From Diphasiastrum complanatum (taxonomy: Eukaryota > Streptophyta > Lycopodiopsida > Lycopodiales > Lycopodiaceae), in assembly GCA_029204225.1 (NCBI GenBank), contig MU832154.1, positions 20,559 to 84,558 of the forward strand: 64,000 nucleotides of DNA, read 5' to 3'. A program made the translations under genes and the position numbers. A model generated the notes under the pieces. It was not told the DNA's origin and did no database searches. It saw nothing but the letters and a program-made list of their open reading frames with translations. Below are positions 12,332-21,941 of this stretch, in pieces; within the stretch, counting starts at the first letter, position 1; each line of letters opens with the position of its first letter.

Positions 12332-12526
12332 TTTTTCTAAATGGGATTTGAAGAATCGAAACAAGAAGCTCACAAGTCTAATAATTGTGTTGGACCTATA
12401 TAATGAAACCATTATCCCATATATAGTTGGTCAATTTGCTAATTCTCGTCACATGGTATTATTGCTAATTGATCAAGAGATTGACCAAATTGAATGCCTT
12501 CGTGATATTGAGGATTTTCTAAAATA
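12332..12526 (+). pseudogene. Short protein-like remnant, unknown
   Basis: A 65-codon open stretch reads FSKWDLKNRNKKLTSL, then LDLYNETIIPYIVGQF, RHMVLLLIDQ and ending ECLRDIEDFLK before TAG. The residue mix looks like a real soluble protein rather than random frame. There is no Met start and no homologue I recognise. It lies just left of the element A insertion and may be part of an older element or gene that A landed near. Confidence 0.3.
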
Positions 12527-12802
12527 GTTCAAACTTTGATTTTCTTTTAATGACACGTTTATTAAATATTCTTTCTTTGAACTCATATCCATTGGCTGAA
12601 CTAGTGGTTCCTTGATTGGATCCACTTGGTTTTTCAATTTTTCAATATCAACCTTGTCAAAATCTTCCATAAACATGTCTATATGGATGTCTTCTTCATA
12701 ATCACATCCACTGATGGTTGATTTCTGTGAAAATTGTCAACATTTCCTTGTCTAGTTTTAGGCCAAAATTGCTAAAAATGGCACATAGTTTAGGATCTGA
12801 CT

Positions 12803-12818
12803 TTTCACACGTGTGAAA
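12803..12818. promoter_or_regulatory. Palindromic G-box-like motif in LTR of element A
   Basis: TTTCACACGTGTGAAA is a perfect 16-bp palindrome about 190 bp upstream of the TATA box; the second copy is at 17712-17727 in the 3' LTR. CACGTG is the core bound by plant bHLH and bZIP factors, so a promoter role is plausible but inferred. Confidence 0.5.
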
Positions 12819-12995
12819 CAGGTCTAGATATTTTTAGTAAGTGTATTTTTTCAGTATGAAGAAGTGTCAAACTTCAAGACCTTCGAAATGAGTCCATTTT
12901 CATGTATTTTGGACATATATGCCAATTTTACCTATATAGGGCATATTTTAGGTAAGGAGGGTCTAGAGAGAGGAGAGAGAGTCATCTCTCTCAGC

Positions 12996-13003
12996 TATAT
13001 ATA
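12996..13003 (+). promoter_or_regulatory. TATA box of element A LTR
   Basis: TATATATA within CAGCTATATATAGCAGG, about two fifths of the way into the LTR, where the U3/R boundary is expected in copia LTRs. Inferred from sequence only. Confidence 0.6.
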
Positions 13004-13372
13004 GCAGGTAGGCCGTGGAGAAATAGGTTGGAGCAGATCCATTGTATTCATTTGCTTAATGAGAGATTTTTCTATTGGGTTCTCCTTCCATTGTTGGCAT
13101 TGTGTAGTGATTGAGTTCAAGCTTTGTGTGTATGATCTTAGGTGCTTTCCAAAAGTGGTAGGCTGATGTATTATGGACTGTATAATGCTATTTTGGGCCG
13201 CACTTGATGTTTATGGAAGTTTCCATTTGTGATAAATGCTTTTTGATCAAGTTCTTTGCATTCTAGGTAGCATAGAATGTGTTGCCAATTCCTAGCTTAT
13301 GTAGTTTGGAGTGCAAGCATTCAAGCCAATGATCTTGGAGTTTAGATCCACTTAGGATCTGTATTTTTCACA

Positions 13373-13384
13373 TGGTATCAGAGC
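13373..13384 (+). promoter_or_regulatory. Primer-binding site of element A
   Basis: TGGTATCAGAGC begins at the base right after the 5' LTR CA end and matches the 3' end of initiator Met-tRNA, the usual copia primer. Confidence 0.96.
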
Positions 13385-14546
13385 TGGTTGGCTTCTATTC
13401 ATAGTAAGTATTCCATTTTTGGTGATATTTGGATGTTTGATCAAGTTCTAGCATGATTTTGCATTGCTTTGTTGATCAAATCTTACTAACCTTTGTTTTG
13501 TGAGTTGAACTTGTGGATCAAAAGCATATTTCAGGTCTATTGAAGATCAGAGGCTGAAAAGAAACTATTTTGGATCAGATCATAACACCTAATCATTTGT
13601 TGATTGTGAGGCTTGTGCATATTCAATACTAACAATGTTCTTTTCAATCCTATTGTTGACAATCTCCATTCTTGGATGAACACTCTCCTTAAGTGGATGA
13701 AACTTCTCCTTAAGTGGATGACAAATGCTCTTTTGAGTGAGTTGTAATTCTCCTAAAGGCTGAGCAAAGCTCCCATTTGGATGAAAGATCCCCTTTTTTG
13801 GGTGAACATATTGTAAGCTCCATTGTGAAGAGCATATTGTAAAGATTGTCATCAATTTTGGCATAAATTTTGGTGTACTTTGTTGAGCATGTAAGTAACT
13901 CTCCTTATGTAATTTGATTGGAGCATTTGCTGGAAGGTGTTAACCATTATGCAAGTGTGTTTTCAGGTTCTTAACAGGTTGAGGAACATTCTCATGTGAA
14001 GTGATCTTAGATCTACATCTAAACACCAAATTTTGACAAGATAGTGAAGCTAGTCTTGTGATTCACTAAGTGTGCTCATTCATTCACCTCTAAATCTTGT
14101 ATTTATCACTTGCTGGAGTTTATAAACTTTTAGAAGTGTGGTTTACATGTGGTTTTACAGGTTGAATCAATATCTTAGTGTGGTGATCATATGTTGATCA
14201 AGTTTGTTCATTACTAGGTAATTTTAGCATCCTAGTTTTGGGTATTTTCTAAGAATGCAAGTAACTCTTCACACCATAACTTGATTTGGTCACTTGCTGG
14301 AAAGTTTGAGAGCTTAAGCAAGAGTGTGTTCAGGTTGGTTTGAGTTTGTAATCCATTCTTAGTGTGTGCAAAGTGTTGCATGTGTTTCAATCTTCCTTTC
14401 TATGCTTGAAAGCCAAATAGTTTCAAGATAGAGGTCATTTAGGGTTCTAAATCTTTTAAGATCTTCTCCTTCTTCATTTATTGAGAGAAAGGAGAGTGCT
14501 AGGTGCATTAGAACAGAGCCTAAGGACACAAGAAGATTTTAGCATC
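13385..14546 (+). other. Long leader of element A with imperfect internal repeats
   Basis: About 1.16 kb of noncoding leader between PBS and gag. Three diverged copies of a block recur at about 13891, 14099 and 14257: (GTAAGTAACTCT), then CA(C/T)TTGCTGGA, then AAGTGTG and CAGGTT. The leader probably includes the RNA packaging signal, which must reside near the 5' end in such elements, but the specific site is not identified. Confidence 0.6.
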
Positions 14547-17500
14547 ATGACATCCAATGGTGGAATCATGTTGGAAGCTAAAGAGAGGTTAAACTCTACA
14601 AACTATTCAACTTGGAAAGTGAGGATGGAGTCTTTACTAGAGTTGAATGAGCTAATGGATATAGTTGTGGGAATTGAAGAAAGACCTCTAATTCTTCAAG
14701 AGCAACTAAATTTTGATAGAAGGGCTAAAAGAGCCTTACATATCATAAAGATGAATGTTACCAATGAACTTCTTAAAGAAGTTGGTAAATGTACTTCTTC
14801 AAGTGAAGCATGGAATGCTTTGAAGAAGATCTATGAGTCCAAATCCACATCTAGGGTTCTCACCCTAAGAAGGCAAATCTTCCAAAGTTGTCAAAGAGAG
14901 GGAGAGAGTGCACATTCATTTGTCTTGAAGGTTAAATCCTTGAATGATGATCTAGCATGCATAGATGAAAGCATAAAGGATGGGGAACTAGTTCAAGTCA
15001 TGTTGAATGGTTTGCTTGATGAACATTCTAACCTTGTACAATGCTTTGCTATACAAAAGTCCTTGCCAAGTGTCAATGACTTGCAAGAGATCTTGGTGGC
15101 TGAAGAGCATAGGTTGCAAGCCAAAGGTGGTGGTGCATCAACACAAGGTGGAGATGAAGAAGCTCTTTTCACAAAGGGCAAGTTCAAAGGCAAGTGGTCC
15201 AAGCAAGGTAGTTTGGAGCATGGAAAGCATTCTTCTTCTTTGCAAAGTAGGAAGCAAGATAAGTCCAAGTTCAAATGTTTTTATTGTGGGATAAAAGGAC
15301 ATTTTGCAAATGAATGCCATAAGAAACAAAATGCTAGATCTAGGTTGAGATATAATGTACTTCTTGGAGATGATAATTGTTGTGCTAACTTGGCAAGCTT
15401 TGGTGAATCTATGGTCAATTTTTTGGATCCATTGGATCTTGAAGATGCACTAGTGTTACCTACTAGTCATATGGAGTCATGTGGAGCTAAATTAGCATCA
15501 TGTTTGTACTCTTCTACTCATGGACTTCCAAGGCTTGTTGGTTCTTCAATGGTGCTAGATGGCAAGTGCAAAAATGGAAAAGGTAAGGAAGGAGCTAACT
15601 TCATCAATGGAGTTGATGAAGATTCTTCTTTGGAAGTGATTGTTGCTAATGACTTGTTTGTTCATATGGAAAAAGATGGAGATGCTAAGTGTCATTCTTT
15701 GCAAGAAGATGGTTGTTCTTCTAATTCTTTTCATATTGATGTATGTAATCATGTGGGAAAAGATGATGGTGCTTTGAGCATGCTTGAAGGAAATGGTTCT
15801 TTTACATCTTTTTGTGATAAAGTCATTTGTGCAACAAGTGGTGTCACATTTCTTCATAAAAAGAGTAGATCAAAGGTTTCTATCATGAGACTTGGTGAGG
15901 GAGATCACAAGTCAAAAGGAAGAGAAGTATGTGAAGTGTTCAAAGTAGGATGTACTTTGAATGATGTTTTTATGAACGATAGTGAGGAAGAATCATTATC
16001 ATATGACTCATTACCTAAATCATTGAGTAGAAGTTCATGTTTGAAAAGAGAGAGTACTTCAATCACTCTTATGTTGAAGGTACTAAGGATTCTTTTCTTG
16101 GCTTCTAATATTCAAGAGTCTTCTACTTCTTATGGTGCAACTATCAAGAGGGAGGTTTCTAACTTTTGTGGTGCTAGCATTAAGAGGGAGTCTTGTGAAG
16201 GAAAGGGCAATGGAAGAGTGGTTCTTGGGAAGATCCAAAGCATGGATCTAACATCTCTTCATCAACTCAAAGCATTCTATGATTGTGGTGGATTGTTCAT
16301 TCATGGTCAAGATGGCAAAAGGTTGGTTGAAGAAGACTACATGGAGCAACTCAAGTGGCAACTTCTTCAAGGCAAGGGAGATATCATTGGTGAGCTTATT
16401 GAGGTTTGTTATGAACTCAAGAGGGCTGTTTTGATTAGGTTTGATACTCATCTTCACCTACTCTACTTCATGTTAAATGGAAATGTTGGAATCTATCTTT
16501 TGGTTTATGATGGTGGCATTGTTTTCACTAACTATAGTGAAGGGTCAAATTTGAGCATTGATGAGATCTTGTGGGATCTTAATCATGTGTTTGAGAGGGA
16601 GTATCTTCAGAGTTTCAGATCTGAAGATGTTCACATATGCAAGATCTTTGATGTCTTATTGGAAGATCAAGAGGTTGATCTTGGATTGCTTCATCAACAC
16701 CAAGAGACAAGTGGCAATTCGAAGCTAGTGAAAAGCATCAAAGAAGAGACAAATGGTCAAGGCATTTTGGATCTGTTTTTACAGGTTCTTGAAGGTTCAA
16801 GTAAGGTCTTTGGAGCTGCAAGGAAGTGTCTTCTTACTCTACCTCACTTGCCTAATCTCATGTATGAACATTGTTATGTCAATGTGTTGAAATTGTCAAA
16901 TTTCAATAAAACCAGTTCCATAGTTTTGCATCCTTTGGATCTTGGAGATGGAATAGTTATCATTGCTGGTTTGTATGATCAAGTACATGAATTCATTCAG
17001 ATCTTGAAAGGTATTGAAGTGGTCAATATGTTTTCTTTTGAACAAAGTTCAAGATCTAGTATTCTAGTGTTGGCAAATTGGCAACTTGTTGACATTGTAG
17101 GATCAAGCGTTGTGTGCAAATCTTGTGGAGGTACTTCAAGTATTTCAAGTTCAGGTTTTGGTCATTCAAATGGAGTAGGGAACACATCTTTTTGGCATTC
17201 ATTCACTCAAAGGCTTTCATGGATTGAAGATCTACAAAGGCAAGGTGGTGATGGAAGTTCATTCATGGAGATACATGTTGCATTCACTATATGTATAGTG
17301 AAATGTGGAGGAGGCATGCAAACACTTGTTGATCACTTTCATTTACAACTTGTTTGCTGCTATTTTACAGAGAAACCAGAGATGGATACATGGAGGAATT
17401 CATTAATTGAGATTCTATGTTCTTTTACATGTACCATTTTTATGATTCTATGTAAAATTGATGTAAGAAATAGTGAAGCATCCTATATGGACACTATTAT

Positions 17501-17621
17501 CTATATCAATTATGTTGTGTCCTATTTTGTACATATTAGGATCCTTGAGAAGAGATCTATTCTGATGATGGAGATCATTCTTAAGTTGGAACAAAGTAGT
17601 GTTGTAAAACTAGCAAGTTAA
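14547..17621 (+). CDS. Gag fused to a long unrecognised polypeptide (element A)
   Basis: One uninterrupted frame. It opens at 14481, but the Met at 14547 (MTSNGGIMLEAKERL) aligns with the start of the related gag at 20787, giving about 1024 residues. In numbering from 14481, residues about 30-210 are copia Gag (NYSTWKVRMESLLEL, ALHIIKMNVTNELL, YESKSTSRVLTLRR, ELVQVMLNGLLDEH). A Lys-rich linker follows, then a zinc knuckle C266-x2-C269-x4-H274-x4-C279. About 765 residues after the knuckle match no protease, integrase, RT or RNase H motif. They are acidic/Ser-rich first, then mixed helical, with hydrophobic segments near 660-683, 974-994 and 1005-1022. The frame ends 13 bp before the 3' LTR, so the whole interior is coding. 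Gag should assemble particles; the role of the tail is unknown. Confidence 0.85.
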   Translation: MTSNGGIMLEAKERLNSTNYSTWKVRMESLLELNELMDIVVGIEERPLILQEQLNFDRRAKRALHIIKMNVTNELLKEVGKCTSSSEAWNALKKIYESKSTSRVLTLRRQIFQSCQREGESAHSFVLKVKSLNDDLACIDESIKDGELVQVMLNGLLDEHSNLVQCFAIQKSLPSVNDLQEILVAEEHRLQAKGGGASTQGGDEEALFTKGKFKGKWSKQGSLEHGKHSSSLQSRKQDKSKFKCFYCGIKGHFANECHKKQNARSRLRYNVLLGDDNCCANLASFGESMVNFLDPLDLEDALVLPTSHMESCGAKLASCLYSSTHGLPRLVGSSMVLDGKCKNGKGKEGANFINGVDEDSSLEVIVANDLFVHMEKDGDAKCHSLQEDGCSSNSFHIDVCNHVGKDDGALSMLEGNGSFTSFCDKVICATSGVTFLHKKSRSKVSIMRLGEGDHKSKGREVCEVFKVGCTLNDVFMNDSEEESLSYDSLPKSLSRSSCLKRESTSITLMLKVLRILFLASNIQESSTSYGATIKREVSNFCGASIKRESCEGKGNGRVVLGKIQSMDLTSLHQLKAFYDCGGLFIHGQDGKRLVEEDYMEQLKWQLLQGKGDIIGELIEVCYELKRAVLIRFDTHLHLLYFMLNGNVGIYLLVYDGGIVFTNYSEGSNLSIDEILWDLNHVFEREYLQSFRSEDVHICKIFDVLLEDQEVDLGLLHQHQETSGNSKLVKSIKEETNGQGILDLFLQVLEGSSKVFGAARKCLLTLPHLPNLMYEHCYVNVLKLSNFNKTSSIVLHPLDLGDGIVIIAGLYDQVHEFIQILKGIEVVNMFSFEQSSRSSILVLANWQLVDIVGSSVVCKSCGGTSSISSSGFGHSNGVGNTSFWHSFTQRLSWIEDLQRQGGDGSSFMEIHVAFTICIVKCGGGMQTLVDHFHLQLVCCYFTEKPEMDTWRNSLIEILCSFTCTIFMILCKIDVRNSEASYMDTIIYINYVVSYFVHIRILEKRSILMMEIILKLEQSSVVKLAS

Positions 17622-17634
17622 GTTGAAGAGGGAG
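17622..17634 (+). promoter_or_regulatory. Polypurine tract of element A
   Basis: GTTGAAGAGGGAG lies directly against the 3' LTR start (TGTGAAAA) and directly after the stop codon of the ORF. It is the expected plus-strand primer site. Confidence 0.88.
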
Positions 17635-18281
17635 TGTGAAAATTGTCAACATTTCCTTGTCTAGTTTTAGGCCAAAATTGCTAAAAATGGCACATAGTTT
17701 AGGATCTGACTTTTCACACGTGTGAAACAGGTCTAGATATTTTTAGTAAGTGTATTTTTTCAGTATGAAGAAGTGTCAAACTTCAAGACCTTCGAAATGA
17801 GTCCATTTTCATGTATTTTGGACATATATGCCAATTTTACCTATATAGGGCATATTTTAGGTAAGGAGGGTCTAGAGAGAGGAGAGAGAGTCATCTCTCT
17901 CAGCTATATATAGCAGGTAGGCCGTGGAGAAATAGGTTGGAGCAGATCCATTGTATTCATTTGCTTAATGAGAGATTTTTCTATTGGGTTCTCCTTCCAT
18001 TGTTGGCATTGTGTAGTGATTGAGTTCAAGCTTTGTGTGTATGATCTTAGGTGCTTTCCAAAAGTGGTAGGCTGATGTATTATGGACTGTATAATGCTAT
18101 TTTGGGCCGCACTTGATGTTTATGGAAGTTTCCATTTGTGATAAATGCTTTTTGATCAAGTTCTTTGCATTCTAGGTAGCATAGAATGTGTTGCCAATTC
18201 CTAGCTTATGTAGTTTGGAGTGCAAGCATTCAAGCCAATGATCTTGGAGTTTAGATCCACTTAGGATCTGTATTTTTCACA
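17635..18281 (+). repeat. 3' LTR of element A
   Basis: 647 bp; I found no difference from the 5' LTR on line-by-line reading. It is followed by the target duplication ATTTC at 18282-18286. Confidence 0.95.
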
Positions 18282-18286
18282 ATTTC

Positions 18287-19537
18287 ACAGGGTGGTTCTT
18301 TCATGGTAATTGATTTTGTTTTGTCATTTTGTAAACATTAGTGATTTCCATTTTTTTTTGACCTCATTGGCCCTTGGATAGAACTTGAGCTTGGTTGTTA
18401 GGTTGGTTTTCATCAACTTGTCCAACTGTGATTTGTTGATAAGAGCAAAGAAAAGTTTTTTCTAAATCTTGATCAACCATTTTTTAGGAACATTTCCCCA
18501 TAGTGTATCCATGCATTGCTTGAAGTGGATTTTTGCATTGTCGTATTTTGCTGGCAATGTTGGAGCTAAAGAAAGTAGTTTCTCCACACGAACACAAATC
18601 ATCGAACCACAATTCTTTTTGATGGTTGCATTGTTCAACTAATTCATCTTCAACAACACCATGATTTGTTTATCTTGATCTTTGTATTGCTAGTCATCAT
18701 TGTGATCATCATTATAGTCTTAAGTGGAATCTTTATCTTGGTCCTACTAATTCATTATCAAAGCCATCATCATTGTCTATATAATTGTCGTCTTCAAGTC
18801 CATAATTCCATTGCATCTTTGATGATTGTCAAAAATTGATTTTATAACTTATGAACTATAGGCCCAAGATAAATTTTATGATGAAATGGAAGTCAAATTT
18901 TACAATGTTGTCAGTAGGAATGGTGAGAGTGTGAGAACTTTCATAGGCGCCAAAATTTAGTATAAATGACACTTCTACAATATAGAGCTTGTTGAGCTAA
19001 CAAATTTTGCTTTTTATTATAGTATAATCCAAGCTCAAAGAAAGAAGTAATAAGAGTTCAAAATTTGGTAAAGGAAGATGAAAATCTAGCAATGTAGGAG
19101 GGAGGGCCTAATTTTTTTTTATGAGTAATGATTCAAAGGTGGGGCACACTGAACACAAAACTTTTGATTTTGACTACAATAAATTTTGAGTTCAAATAAA
19201 GAAGATATGGATGTTGGGCAATCGATAAAGGGCATGTGGAGAGGGGCAACTCGAATTTAAATAAAAACAATATGAAAATTGAAAGATCAAGAAAATTAGC
19301 TAATTAGTGACTAGAAATTCTAGCAAAACTTCAAGAAAAATATCAAATCTAATGGGAAAAGGATCTAATGCTATGATACCAAAATTTTCATGTGCCAATC
19401 ATTGCATCATTAACATTTAATCTATTCATAAGCACCACGAACTTAGTATTTATATTGGGCCTTTGCACCTATAATATGAGTTGGGGACCTTATTTGGCTA
19501 TTTTGGACCTTCCAACCATTATTACAAATCTCTCCAT
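18287..19537 (-). other. Old sequence with a decayed coding remnant
   Basis: Continues the locus interrupted by element A. On the minus strand, about 18680-18330, a protein-like stretch reads NCGSMICVRVEKLLSLAPT, then DNAKIHFKQCMDTLWGN, a stop, then FALINKSQLDKLMKTNLT. I do not recognise it. The rest, including a small open frame at 19392-19661, shows nothing I can support as a gene. Confidence 0.35.
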
Positions 19538-20187
19538 TGTGAAAGATTCAACTAGTTTCATCACATTTTGCTATATTTCCATATTTGGCATATTGAGGCC
19601 AAAACTTGTTTTAGACTTAGAGGTTGAATTTTCAAAGTTCATTAGTCTAAATTTCATTTGAATAAACACTTTTTGAAAGTGTGGGAAAGTTAGAATGCGA
19701 GTTGGAGTAGATTCAAATTTGAATAGTTGGGTACATTGAATCTAGACCCAAAATTAGTAGGGTTAGCATTTTGGTGGGAAAGCCAAGTGGCCAAATAGGG
19801 TTTGGACCTATTATAAAAGGATGTAATTCGTGGAGAGAGCAATCTTCTCTCTTCTCTATCTCATTCCATGCTTATACATGGTTCTCTTGGGTTCTACTAT
19901 CCATTGGCGCACTATCTTGGTGATTGCTTGCAATTCTATGTGCAGAATGATCTATATTTGTTATTTTTGGATCCACATGTGTGAAATACAGTAGCTTGCT
20001 GGTTTTGTACGGAAAGCAACAATAATTTTTTATTTCATTCAAGTTTGCTCAAGTTCTATTAGTGTTTGCATCTCAAATTGTGTGTAGATGCTGATTTTTC
20101 TACATTGGTGAAATTGATAGTGTATTTCTCTTTCTAACCAAAGATCATTCAAGTAGATTGGATCTTAAGGATCTGAAATCTTTCACA
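19538..20187 (+). repeat. 5' LTR of element B
   Basis: A 650-bp segment starting TGTGAAAG and ending CTTTCACA right before a PBS. Length, termini and short internal blocks (TTGAGGCCAAAA, GGATCTGAAATC) are similar to the 647-bp LTR of element A, so A and B are related families. The 5' boundary is inferred from that comparison. Confidence 0.7.
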
Positions 20188-20199
20188 TGGTATCAGAGC
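20188..20199 (+). promoter_or_regulatory. Primer-binding site of element B
   Basis: TGGTATCAGAGC immediately follows the LTR end TTTCACA, as in element A. Confidence 0.95.
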
Positions 20200-20786
20200 T
20201 TGTGTTTCAGGTTATGAAGGAGGAAATAAGATCTATCAATGATTTGGTGAAGATATCAAGTCTAAGGCATGCTAGAGAGGATTCTACACCAAAATCGGAT
20301 TTTTTGCTTTTATAGATTGGATCTTTTGTAGATCAAAACACTATATAGGTCAACATACTTGATCAATTCCGATTTTTGAATTCACATACTCGATTTGGCC
20401 GATTTTTGGATCATTGGTTCAGCCTAAGTGGTGGATTATAGATTGCATATCAAATTTTCAGCATTTGCATGTAGATTTGGAATAGTCAATTTTTTGTGAT
20501 TTGTCAAAACCCTAATTTTGATTGGATCTCTAGATAGTGATGTTGCTGGACTTCATTTAAGTGTGTTTCAATCTTAGAAAGTGGCAAAAGTCATTAGATT
20601 GAGGATAGATCATAGGTTGATCAAGATTCCATGACTCTATGTGTTGATTTGCTTGGATAAGTGCTACAAGAGAATTTGTGAGATAGTTTCAAATCTTGGT
20701 GATTTCTTTTGAAAGCATTTGTTGTTGCTAAAAGGAGTGCTTTGTTCATTGAAATAGTTTGAAAGAGAAGATCAAGTCATTGCTAC

Positions 20787-21105
20787 ATGGCAACCTCCAT
20801 TGGAGTCATGTTGGAAGCCAATGATAGGCTTATCTCAAGTAACTATTCATTTTGGAAAGTGAGGATGGAGTCACTTCTTGAGATGAATGATGTTTTGGAT
20901 ATTGTTGTAGGTTTGGAGGAGAGACCAGCAACACAACAAGATCAAGTGAGGTATGACAAGAGAGCCAAGAAGGCTCTACACATGATAAAGATGAATGTTA
21001 CCAATGAACTTCTCAAGAAAGTTGGTAAGTGCACATCATCTTTGGAAGCTTGGAATTCATTGAAGAAGCTTTATGAATCCAAGTCTACTTCTAGAGTGTT
21101 GACTC
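20787..21105 (+). pseudogene. Copia Gag N-terminal half (element B)
   Basis: Reads MATSIGVMLEANDRLISS, YSFWKVRMESLLEMNDVL, ALHMIKMNVTNELLKK and YESKSTSRVLTLR, clearly related to the Gag of element A. After TLR the sequence jumps to the RNase H C-terminal region of a different copia family, so capsid C-terminus, zinc knuckle and all of pol are absent. The next part of this gag, with a 45-bp identical overlap, appears 30 kb away at 51610. A 600-bp noncoding leader lies between PBS and ATG. Confidence 0.88.
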
Positions 21106-21325
21106 TCAGAGTGGCATTCAGCTAGCAAAGAATCCAGTGTTTCATGCGAGAACCAAACACATTGAGATTCAGTATCACTTTATATGTGAGAGGCTGCTGA
21201 GTCGTGAAATTCATTATGTTCATTGTAGCACAGAAGAACAACTAGCTGATATTTTCACTAAGCCACTTGTTGGAGAAAAGTTTGATAAGTTTAGGTCAAA
21301 GCTTTCTGTACTTAAAGTTTGTTGA
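21106..21325 (+). pseudogene. Copia RNase H C-terminus (left copy of family C)
   Basis: Encodes SGIQLAKNPVFHARTKHIE, YHFICERLLSREIHYVHC, EEQLADIFTKPLVGEKF and ends KVC then TGA. It matches 29232-29454 of element C nearly throughout. It is joined to element B gag at about 21106, where both sources share about 5 bp (TCAGA). It is followed by the PPT-like AAGGGAGAGA and the LTR at 21381. Confidence 0.92.
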
Positions 21326-21380
21326 CTTTAAAGTTATGTATATGACTGTATAAAAAGTAGACTCTACTTTAAGGGAGAGA

Positions 21381-21655
21381 GTTAGAATTAAAGTAGAATC
21401 ATTGTGCTACTGTACTGTGGGTCCTATCAGTTGATAAGGATCAGTTGGCCTCACCACAAGGCAAGTCGACGGGACACGCGTCCCACCAACGGCAACCTAG
21501 GTCATGCATGGGTTACCTGAGTGAACAACTATATGTACATTGTAATTGCATTTTGAGAAACACAGTTGCTATGTGAGCTTGTTGTGGAGAGTGTTTTCTG
21601 TGTGTGTTACTGTGTAGCATGATCTATGTTCCTGTGCAAAGCAAATTCAAAGTCC
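21381..21655 (+). repeat. LTR of copia family C, left copy
   Basis: 275 bp from GTTAGAATTAAAG to AAATTCAAAGTCC, colinear with the right copy at 29508-29782 and about 90% identical by eye. Preceded by the element's own 3' coding end and PPT; followed without a PBS by gypsy-type sequence. Confidence 0.85.
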
Positions 21656-21941
21656 TTCGTCGAGCCAATCTTTACCTAGTGAACCTTCGCCAGTCCTATT
21701 TTTAGATTTTGATTTTCCAGATCAAGTCTTTGTCAAAATTTGGATCAAATCAAATATATTTTGATTTGGATTTTGAGAAAAAAAATTTAGAAGTATCGGT
21801 TGATTGAATTTCGAAATCTTTTCACGATATAGCAATCAGATTCTTGAAAATGCAATAGATCTAGCAGATATGATCTGAGATCGTTTTTGACTGAAAAATC
21901 TAGATCCAATCTCATTGTCTGCTTGATCTAAATTTTTAAAG

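Larger units (their letters stand above)
12726..13372 (+). repeat. 5' LTR of element A
   Basis: 647 bp with TG...CA ends. A TATATATA box at 12996-13003 lies in a purine-rich context and probably drives transcription from about 30 bp further on. A perfect 16-bp palindrome TTTCACACGTGTGAAA at 12803-12818 contains a CACGTG G-box core, and its arms repeat the LTR termini. Confidence 0.95.
12721..18286 (+). mobile_element. Element A: intact non-autonomous copia-type LTR element
   Basis: A 5556-bp element (12726-18281) bounded by two 647-bp LTRs that appear identical base for base, with TGTGAAAA and TTTTTCACA ends. It is flanked by a perfect 5-bp target duplication ATTTC (12721-12725 and 18282-18286). 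It has a PBS directly after the 5' LTR, a purine-rich tract directly before the 3' LTR, and one long ORF. That ORF supplies a copia Gag but no protease, integrase, RT or RNase H motifs were found. Identical LTRs imply very recent insertion. It fits the broad class of gag-only terminal-repeat elements, with the addition of a very long unknown C-terminal region. Mobilisation must rely on enzymes from another copia element. Confidence 0.93.

Noticed and set aside
12803-12818. Palindrome as a rho-independent-type terminator
   Set aside because: Plant nuclear genes are not terminated this way, and the motif lies in an LTR promoter region.
14547-17621. Hydrophobic segments near residues 974-1022 as an envelope-like protein
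   Set aside because: Two short hydrophobic stretches with no signal peptide or separate ORF are too weak to call an envelope gene.
19372-19380. CTATGATACC as a minus-strand PBS
   Set aside because: Only a partial match, with no LTR end beside it and no gag on the minus strand.
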